In this document: positions 18,564-23,772 of the stretch, in pieces
Numbering within the stretch: the first letter of the stretch is position 1
Layout of the letters: each line of letters starts with the position of its first letter
NCBI GenBank assembly: GCA_002897895.1
Contig: BDSY01000036.1
Coordinates: 1 to 32,500 of the forward strand
Source: a bacterium BMS3Abin06
Lineage (GTDB): Bacteria; Nitrospirota; Thermodesulfovibrionia; UBA6902
Reading direction: 5' to 3'
DNA length: 32,500 nt
Notes under the pieces: model-generated
The model's input: only the letters and a program-made list of their open reading frames with translations
What the model was told of the DNA's origin: nothing
The model's database searches: none
Program-made: the position numbers and the translations under genes

Positions 18564-19307
18564 TTATATAGACAGACCGCCATCAATTATTAAGGTTTGA
18601 CCGGTTATATAACTTGATAAGTCAGATGCAAAGAATAGAGCTGCATACGCAATCTCTCCGGGTTTACCGAATCTTCCTGCCGGAATCATGGACATAACCT
18701 TGTCTTTTTGTCTGCTTTCCATTTTTTCCGTCATCCCGATGTCAATAAGACCGGGGGCGATAGCATTTACCCTTATGCCAAAAGGCGCAAACTCCCGGGC
18801 AATTGACTTTGTAAAGGATATTATCCCACCTTTAGAGGCTGAATAGTTACACTGCCCGGGGTTGCCGGTCACTGCACTCAGAGAAGATATATTGACTATA
18901 TTTCCCCTCCGGCGTTTTATCATGGACAGGGCGACTGCTTTAGTAGCATTAAAACATCCGATGAGGTTTGTCTCCACTACATTCTTGAAGTCCTCCGGGT
19001 TCATGTAAACAATCGAGGCGTCTTTCACAATGCCTGCATTATTGACAAGGATATCTATTTCACCGAGATGCTCCTTTACATACCGGATCATTTCCTGAAC
19101 ATCACTCCATTGTTCAACCCCCGCCTTAAATTTAACAGCCTTACCACCAAGTGATATTATTTCATTAACGGTTTTTTCTGCGCTTTTATCGTCATTCCCA
19201 TAGTTTATTGCAACAGACACACCTTTACTTGCCAATTCTAAAGCTATTCTCTTGCCGATACCTTTAGAACCCCCTGTGATTAAGGCGATTTTCCCTGTCA
19301 GATTCAT
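18564..19307 (-). CDS. fabG: 3-oxoacyl-ACP reductase (FabG family, SDR)
   Basis: A 247-residue classical short-chain dehydrogenase/reductase of FabG length. The NAD(P) loop is GGSKGIGKR (residues 12-20), then NNAG at 89-92, and the catalytic set is Asn114, Ser142, Tyr155 and Lys159 (YSASKGG). The C-terminal SYITGQTLIIDGGLSI is the usual FabG ending. It likely reduces the beta-keto group made by the FabF next to it while bound to the operon's own ACP. An SDR acting on a sugar would be the alternative; the ACP/FabF neighbours favour the acyl role. The region between this gene and the Spy-like gene upstream holds a repeat element. Confidence 0.87.
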   Translation of the reverse strand: MNLTGKIALITGGSKGIGKRIALELASKGVSVAINYGNDDKSAEKTVNEIISLGGKAVKFKAGVEQWSDVQEMIRYVKEHLGEIDILVNNAGIVKDASIVYMNPEDFKNVVETNLIGCFNATKAVALSMIKRRRGNIVNISSLSAVTGNPGQCNYSASKGGIISFTKSIAREFAPFGIRVNAIAPGLIDIGMTEKMESRQKDKVMSMIPAGRFGKPGEIAYAALFFASDLSSYITGQTLIIDGGLSI

Positions 19308-19312
19308 GGTAA

Positions 19313-19366
19313 GCGCTCAGCTATCAGTAAGCTGAGAGCTGAACGCTGAAAGCTGATGGCTGAACT
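19313..19366. repeat. Intergenic AGCTGA-type repeat with hairpin potential
   Basis: The gap between the FabG and Spy-like genes is made of degenerate copies of AGCTGA/GCTGAA. CTCAGCT and AGCTGAG can pair (7 bp, loop ATCAGTA). A longer imperfect pairing of TCAGCTATCAG with CTGATGGCTGA is also possible. There is no T-tract on the operon's strand, so it is not an obvious terminator. It looks like a dispersed intergenic repeat. Confidence 0.55.
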
Positions 19367-19378
19367 ATTATGATTCAT

Positions 19379-19897
19379 CTACTTTCTTATTCGGCCCTTT
19401 TCAAAAATCTCCCACAGTTTATTATTCTGTGCAGGAGTGAGAATTGTCTTAAGGTCCATCCAGTATTGCACCTCCACATCAACTACTTGTGAATGAATAT
19501 TGTGGAAAGTTTTTAATTCCCGATTAACTCTTTCTTTGTTTGGCTTGTCCTCTTTCATCAACAGGACAACATCCTTATAAGCTGCATTGTATTTGTTTTT
19601 CAATGCCATAGACTGTTGCCTGTATTTCCCGTTAATCACTTTCATCTCTGCCTTTTGTTCCTCTGTAAGTTCAAGTTTACGGGCAATAGTCTTTTGCTCC
19701 TCCGGCGCCGGTGGTCTGAATGTAACAACTATGTTTGTGACTATATTCTTCTTCGCTGATGCATCATAGGTATACACTAATGAAACCATTATAAATAACA
19801 TCAGGAAACCAACTATTAAGTTCTTCATATTGCCTTTGCCTGTTGAATCTGTGATGCCAAATTTGCAAACCGTACCTGTAATATTCTCGTTTTTCAT
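19379..19897 (-). CDS. Spy/CpxP-like (LTxxQ-type) small periplasmic protein
   Basis: A 172-residue protein with a hydrophobic export segment (KNLIVGFLMLFIMVSLVYTY) followed by a helical, charged mature part. The segment LELTEEQKAEMKVINGKYRQ and the later TILTPAQNNKLWEIFEK each resemble the LTxxQ motif of Spy/CpxP/CnrR-type periplasmic proteins. Two starts are possible. The ATG at 19897 has a very good ribosome-binding site (AAGGAG, 8-base spacing) but puts 23 extra polar residues before the export signal. The ATG at 19828 gives a clean signal peptide but only a weak site. I keep the first and flag the second. A periplasmic chaperone or envelope-stress role is plausible; it is unusual inside a polysaccharide operon. 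Confidence 0.65.
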   Translation of the reverse strand: MKNENITGTVCKFGITDSTGKGNMKNLIVGFLMLFIMVSLVYTYDASAKKNIVTNIVVTFRPPAPEEQKTIARKLELTEEQKAEMKVINGKYRQQSMALKNKYNAAYKDVVLLMKEDKPNKERVNRELKTFHNIHSQVVDVEVQYWMDLKTILTPAQNNKLWEIFEKGRIRK

Positions 19898-19931
19898 AAC
19901 ACATTCTCCTTTTATAATTAATCTTAGGGTT

Positions 19932-19950
19932 AAGGATCAAGGATCAAGGA
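19932..19950. repeat. Short tandem repeat AAGGATC at the end of the export lipoprotein gene
   Basis: Two perfect head-to-tail AAGGATC units run straight into AAGGAGA. The TGA stop of the Wza-like gene (19946-19944 on the minus strand) lies inside the repeat, so repeat variation could alter the C-terminus. The type is a low-complexity intergenic repeat common in some genomes. Confidence 0.4.
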
Positions 19951-20747
19951 GACGGAGGATTAACCGTGATAGAAGTAGTTCTGGAAGTAGCTTTAGAACC
20001 TGATGCAGCTTCGATCTGCTGGCCGATAAAATAACCCTGTTCCAGCGAAAGCATAGGCGCTATTATTTTTGAAATGTGCTGGGCATACCTGCTTACATTC
20101 GCGATAATTGTTGCAGGCACATATATGACATCACCTTTCCGGACATAGCCGTTTTGTTCCAGATCCCCCTCTTTTAAGGCTTCCTCCAGATTAAGTGTCA
20201 CTAATTCGGTTGTATTCACACCACCCCTTATGAGCAGGACGTTTTCTTGTTTTGCATCTATTGTAAATCCCCCGGCTTTGGCCATTGCCTCAAGAAAGGT
20301 AGTGGGACTTTCAAGGCTGAAAATTCCGGGAGTTTTGACCTCACCAAGGACTGAGAACTTCCGGCTCTGAACAGAGGTAACATTAACCGATACCTGCGGG
20401 TTGACAATATACTTTGAAAGTCCGGCCCGGATATCGTCCCTGAATTGTAATATGCCAAGCCCTGCTGCCTTGATATCGCCGACTAAGGGATATGTTATAA
20501 TCCCGGAAGTATCTATCCGGATACTTCTTTTTAAATCATCATGGCGGTAAACCGCAATCTCAATCGTATCTCCTGCCCCGAGAATGAATTCCGTGATCTT
20601 TATTTCTTCCGGAACATCATCTGATACAGAAGGAGTATCAGAAATATCTTCTACTTTTTTACCTGTTGACGCACATCCGCCTAATAAAACCGGCCAAACA
20701 AAAAACGTTATGAGTATAGCTAAAAAATATGGAATCCTGATTTTCAT
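19944..20747 (-). CDS. Polysaccharide export outer-membrane lipoprotein (Wza-like, Poly_export/SLBB)
   Basis: A 267-residue lipoprotein. The preferred start is the ATG at 20747, which lies 7 bases after GGAG; the ATG at 20753 falls against the ribosome-binding site and is unlikely. The N-terminus is a lipoprotein signal with the lipobox LLGGC (Cys25). It then has the Poly_export domain (EFILGAGDTIEIAVYRHDDL, then SGIITYPLVGDIKAAG) and an SLBB domain (SRKFSVLGEVKTPGIFSLES, then AMAKAGGFTIDAKQENVLLI), then GYVRKGDVIYVP. It is shorter than E. coli Wza (about 380 residues) and matches the short PEP-CTERM-locus type. A role in polymer export across the outer membrane is expected. It follows the sugar transferase by 72 bases. 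Confidence 0.88.
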   Translation of the reverse strand: MKIRIPYFLAILITFFVWPVLLGGCASTGKKVEDISDTPSVSDDVPEEIKITEFILGAGDTIEIAVYRHDDLKRSIRIDTSGIITYPLVGDIKAAGLGILQFRDDIRAGLSKYIVNPQVSVNVTSVQSRKFSVLGEVKTPGIFSLESPTTFLEAMAKAGGFTIDAKQENVLLIRGGVNTTELVTLNLEEALKEGDLEQNGYVRKGDVIYVPATIIANVSRYAQHISKIIAPMLSLEQGYFIGQQIEAASGSKATSRTTSITVNPPSP

Positions 20748-20819
20748 GTACATTCTCCTGTTTATTGTTATTCCCTGTTTATCTTAGCCGGTTTCAGGGA
20801 ATCTTGACAAGCAGCGCCG

Positions 20820-22247
20820 TTATGCAGCCCCCTTCTTCTTCATAACAGCCGGAATTGTTTTACAAAGTATTTTTAAGTCATCAGTGACCTTCCAGTTGTC
20901 TATATATGCCATATCCAGCGTTATCCAGTCTTCAAATGAGATTTTATTCCTGCCGTTCACCTGCCACGTACACGTCATCCCCGGAAGCACACTGCAGCGA
21001 CGGTGCTGCCAGTCTTTTTCAAAATTATTGAAATCCCGCAATGGAAGAGGTCTGGGGCCTACCAGGCTCATGTCTCCCTTAATAACATTGAAAAGCTGGG
21101 GGAGTTCATCTATGCTCCATTTCCGAAGCCATTTGCCAACCCTGGTAATTCTCGGGTCGTTCTGGATCTTGAATACAGGGCCATCCATCTCATTCAGGTG
21201 TTCAAGCTGTGCCTGCTGTTTTTCCGCACCTGCTTCCATAGTCCGGAACTTATAAAACCGGAATACTCTTTTATTATATCCAATCCTTTCCTGAATAAAC
21301 AAAACCGGACCGGGCGATGTAAGTTTAGTGGCAATGGCTGCAAATACCATCAGAGGCAATGTTAAAGTTATTAAAACAGATGCCAATATCAGGTCTATGG
21401 CACGTTTTGTTACATACTGCCAGCCGTTCTGGTGCCCGGACTGCATTGTCAGTATGGGAACATCTTCAAATATTTCGGCCCTTGATTCAGCAACCCTGGT
21501 ATTAAAGAGCTGCGGAAGATATCGTATCACTATTCCCTGCTCCTCCGCCTTTTGCACAATTTCCTGAATTTCTTCATAATATGACTTGATAGGCAGGGCA
21601 ATAACAATCTCATCAATGACATTGTTCTTCATAACTGTGGAAAAGTCCTCTATTGTTCCCAGAAGATTCATCCCTTCTTTGGGCCGGTAAATATTCTTGT
21701 CAATATACCCTATGAGGCGATATCCCGATTCCATTTTTTCTCCCAGCTTATTAGCGAAATCATACGCCCTCTGGTTTGTTCCGACAATCAGAACAAAACG
21801 CAGGTTCCTTCCGTAAAGACGCACCCTTGCGAGCACAGACCTTAAAATACTGCGGAAAGAGATAGTCAGGACCGTACTTGAGAGCCAGAAAACCAGGCAG
21901 AAAAACGGGGTAATAATATCAATGGAAAAAACATGCCTGGCTATCGCCAGGATAACTGTTCCCGTCATTGTGGCCTTGAGAATATCTTTCCATTCACTGA
22001 CCTTACTCTTTAGTCTCCGGGAGCAATAAAGCTGGAACGTATGAAAAATCAAGTGCCAGAACAGTATCATCATAAAAAGGCCGATAATATGTATGACCTT
22101 GATTTGCAAGGAAAAAAAGTCCCCTAATGTCATCCATGTTTCGGGGGATAGCACAATCATTGAGGCAACGGCGAGGGCGACAATCAATATGCATATATCC
22201 GAAAGCTTAAATAAGTTAAGAAGTAATTTGCGTCTAAAAGATAACAT
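20820..22247 (-). CDS. Undecaprenyl-phosphate sugar-1-phosphate transferase (exopolysaccharide polyprenyl glycosylphosphotransferase)
   Basis: A 475-residue WbaP/WcaJ-type initiating transferase and the first gene of the operon. The N-terminal ~130 residues hold four to five hydrophobic helices. A central nucleotide-fold domain follows (FVLIVGTNQRAYDFANKLGE, then YRLIGYIDK). A further membrane segment (KRAIDLILASVLITLTLPLM) leads into the catalytic bacterial-sugar-transferase domain with PVLFIQERIGYNKRVFRFYK, KFRTME, and the essential acidic pair in WSIDELPQLFNVIKGDMSLV, then GPRPLP. It transfers a sugar-1-phosphate from a UDP-sugar to undecaprenyl phosphate, which starts repeat-unit assembly. 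No strong ribosome-binding site is visible at this start. Confidence 0.9.
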   Translation of the reverse strand: MLSFRRKLLLNLFKLSDICILIVALAVASMIVLSPETWMTLGDFFSLQIKVIHIIGLFMMILFWHLIFHTFQLYCSRRLKSKVSEWKDILKATMTGTVILAIARHVFSIDIITPFFCLVFWLSSTVLTISFRSILRSVLARVRLYGRNLRFVLIVGTNQRAYDFANKLGEKMESGYRLIGYIDKNIYRPKEGMNLLGTIEDFSTVMKNNVIDEIVIALPIKSYYEEIQEIVQKAEEQGIVIRYLPQLFNTRVAESRAEIFEDVPILTMQSGHQNGWQYVTKRAIDLILASVLITLTLPLMVFAAIATKLTSPGPVLFIQERIGYNKRVFRFYKFRTMEAGAEKQQAQLEHLNEMDGPVFKIQNDPRITRVGKWLRKWSIDELPQLFNVIKGDMSLVGPRPLPLRDFNNFEKDWQHRRCSVLPGMTCTWQVNGRNKISFEDWITLDMAYIDNWKVTDDLKILCKTIPAVMKKKGAA

Positions 22248-22357
22248 TGAATTCAGTCCGGGTATTATTTTTAAATGAGCAATGACCGCAAAAGCTTAAG
22301 ATTGCATTGCATTTATATTAAGAGCTTTTTCTCTCTTCCTGCAGCTCCGCCCCCTGA

Positions 22358-22377
22358 GTTACATCCTGGTCTGTAAC
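22358..22377 (-). promoter_or_regulatory. Small hairpin in the presumed leader of the polysaccharide operon
   Basis: Perfect 6-bp stem GTTACA / TGTAAC with loop GACCAGGA on the mRNA strand. It sits next to GGCGGAGCTGC, which differs from the ops/JUMPstart core (GGCGGTAGC) by one missing T. The function is conjectural. Confidence 0.25.
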
Positions 22378-22728
22378 CATAAAATTTCACCATAACTACA
22401 ATATTCCCATCTCTTTCAGGCAGGTTCCCTGACTTCAATAGAGATTTTTATTAAAAGCAGTAAATGCCAACAGGATAACCCTGCAACATCCCTGCTTCAA
22501 TTCAGTCGTATTATATAATAACCGCCTCATAAGACATCAGTCCGGCAAAATTACCGACAGGTAATTTTCTTAACGAAGGTTATTATTTTTTAGTTAGTAT
22601 GTTTTTGACCTGAGAGTCGATATTTGGTGTCCTTTATTATCTAATAATTATCTGTAAAAGTAAATAAGGAAACCTCTTAATTATTCAAATAATAAAATTA
22701 TTCGATCTTATGGAAAAAGTAATAGAGC

Positions 22729-22764
22729 AAAAGAAAGGCTTGAAATATCCAAAGCCTTTCTTTT
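22729..22764 (-). terminator. Bidirectional-looking intrinsic terminator after the PEP-CTERM gene
   Basis: Perfect 13-bp inverted repeat AAAAGAAAGGCTT (22729-22741) / AAGCCTTTCTTTT (22752-22764) with a 10-base loop. The stem is A-rich on one side and T-rich on the other, so either strand would give a short U-run. It begins 36 bases after the stop of the minus-strand PEP-CTERM gene and would separate it from the polysaccharide operon. Confidence 0.75.
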
Positions 22765-22799
22765 ATTGTGGTTATATAAACAATGCTGTATTTCTTTTC

Positions 22800-23426
22800 T
22801 TAATTGCCTGTTTTCTTTCTCTTAAAATAACGTTTGCCTGCTAAAGCTACTCCACCTGTAACAAAAAGGATGGAACTTATAGGTTCCGGCACTACCGGCG
22901 GGGCAGAATCGCCATCACGCACAGCCCAGACATAAGCTTCATGAGTCTTTGGATTCACTCCCGGTACCCCCCTTGAAAAGTCAAAATCAACTGCATATTC
23001 CGGATTGGGCGGAAAAGTTCTCTGCATCCAGTAAGCTCCCCCCTGGATACCGATAAAATAGCTTACGTCTCCTGAGATCGGTTGACCGGGCGTTCCTCCA
23101 AGCTCTACATAAAAGAGGTGACCGAACTCGCTGCTTACAGTGCAGCCGACGATGCCTTCACAGGGGATAGTGATATCCGGCAGCCGCCAGTCGGGATACC
23201 CCGCATACTCAAGAGTATCAGCCCATTCCATGGCATCAGACCACGTCATCAGGCCGTCATCATCATACCCCGATGTCACGGCGTAGTTGGCATCTGCAAG
23301 CCATGTAATATCAAGGTATTCATCGTAGATAAGCCCGCCACCACGGTCTTGAAGGGCTGCTTGTGAAGAAACCGTAAATCCGCACATCAACAACACCATG
23401 CTTAATATCAGATATTTCTTTTTCAT
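22800..23426 (-). CDS. PEP-CTERM sorting-signal protein with DUF1566 (Lcl C-terminal) domain
   Basis: A 208-residue exported protein. It has a signal peptide (KKKYLILSMVLLMCGF, cleavage likely at SQA-A near residue 23) and a DUF1566-type region (GLIYDEYLDITWLADANYA, MTWSDAMEWADTL, then YAGYPDWRLPDI). The C-terminus is a complete PEP-CTERM signal: VPEP near residue 179, a hydrophobic helix (SSILFVTGGVALAG) and a basic end (KRYFKRKK). PEP-CTERM proteins are processed by exosortase in the inner membrane and accompany exopolysaccharide/floc systems; no exosortase gene is in the window. It is monocistronic, with a sigma-54-type promoter upstream and a terminator downstream. Confidence 0.9.
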   Translation of the reverse strand: MKKKYLILSMVLLMCGFTVSSQAALQDRGGGLIYDEYLDITWLADANYAVTSGYDDDGLMTWSDAMEWADTLEYAGYPDWRLPDITIPCEGIVGCTVSSEFGHLFYVELGGTPGQPISGDVSYFIGIQGGAYWMQRTFPPNPEYAVDFDFSRGVPGVNPKTHEAYVWAVRDGDSAPPVVPEPISSILFVTGGVALAGKRYFKRKKTGN

Positions 23427-23576
23427 TTCCTGTTCTTCCTTTCTGTAAAGTTAGAACTGATATATTTACTCCAGCATCACTTCTATAAAATCTTTTATAT
23501 TTTTAAAGACGCGGCGACCTTACTATCCTTACGGATAAAATCTACGCAATAAGAGTATGAAGATAATTAAGCTATA

Positions 23577-23592
23577 CACAAGAAACGTGCCA
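23577..23592 (-). promoter_or_regulatory. Sigma-54 (-24/-12) promoter for the PEP-CTERM gene
   Basis: On the minus strand the sequence is TGGCACG-TTTC-TTGTG. The -24 element and spacing match the RpoN consensus TGGCACG-N4-TTGCW exactly; the -12 element has one mismatch (T for C). Transcription would start near 23567 and leave a leader of about 140 bases before the ATG at 23426. Sigma-54 control of PEP-CTERM genes is known from the PrsK/PrsR system. Confidence 0.6.
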
Positions 23593-23695
23593 GAACCATA
23601 AAAATAATTTAATTGTTGTTTTCAGCAATAATATCAAGCAATTAGGAGAAAATAGCAGGAGGGAGTAAGTATCCGGAAATAAACTTATAATGTGC

Positions 23696-23720
23696 CATGA
23701 CACAGTAATAATGTGTCATG
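23696..23720. promoter_or_regulatory. Perfect inverted repeat CATGACACA-N7-TGTGTCATG, candidate activator site
   Basis: A 9-bp perfect inverted repeat with a 7-base AT-rich spacer, overlapped by two direct copies of ATAATGTGYCATG (23688-23700 and 23708-23720). It lies about 105 bases upstream of the sigma-54 -24 element, where enhancer-binding-protein sites normally sit. It is also about 50 bases after the fdhA stop, but lacks a T-run, so a terminator is less likely. Confidence 0.5.
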
Positions 23721-23772
23721 CTTATGTGCAAATAAACATTTCCGATGCTGGATACGGAGGGGGAATAAAGAT

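Larger units (their letters stand above)
22248..22799 (-). promoter_or_regulatory. 552-base intergenic upstream region of the polysaccharide operon (possible structured leader)
   Basis: There is no credible gene here. Read on the minus strand toward the sugar transferase gene, it contains a short perfect hairpin (GTTACA/TGTAAC with an 8-base loop, 22358-22377). This is followed by a G-rich stretch (GGGGGCGGAGCTGC, ending at 22341) about 95 bases before the start codon, and a TCAGG/CCTGA hairpin lies further up. I recognise no known riboswitch. The right end contains the terminator listed separately. The remainder is AT-rich with no clear promoter. Confidence 0.35.

Noticed and set aside
19313-19366. 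CRISPR-like repeat array
   Set aside because: Units are 6-7 bases and degenerate, with no spacers; it is a simple intergenic repeat.
22444-22470. Sigma-54 promoter upstream of the polysaccharide operon (TGGCA...TGC)
   Set aside because: The spacing between the GG and GC elements is two bases too short.
23691-23704. CRP-like half-site pair TGTG-N6-CACA
   Set aside because: It is contained in the larger perfect palindrome and lacks the full TGTGA/TCACA arms; the nearby cyclic-nucleotide protein has no DNA-binding domain.
23696-23720. The palindrome as a rho-independent terminator for fdhA
   Set aside because: The stem is not GC-rich and no T-run follows on the minus strand; a regulatory site fits better, though not proven.
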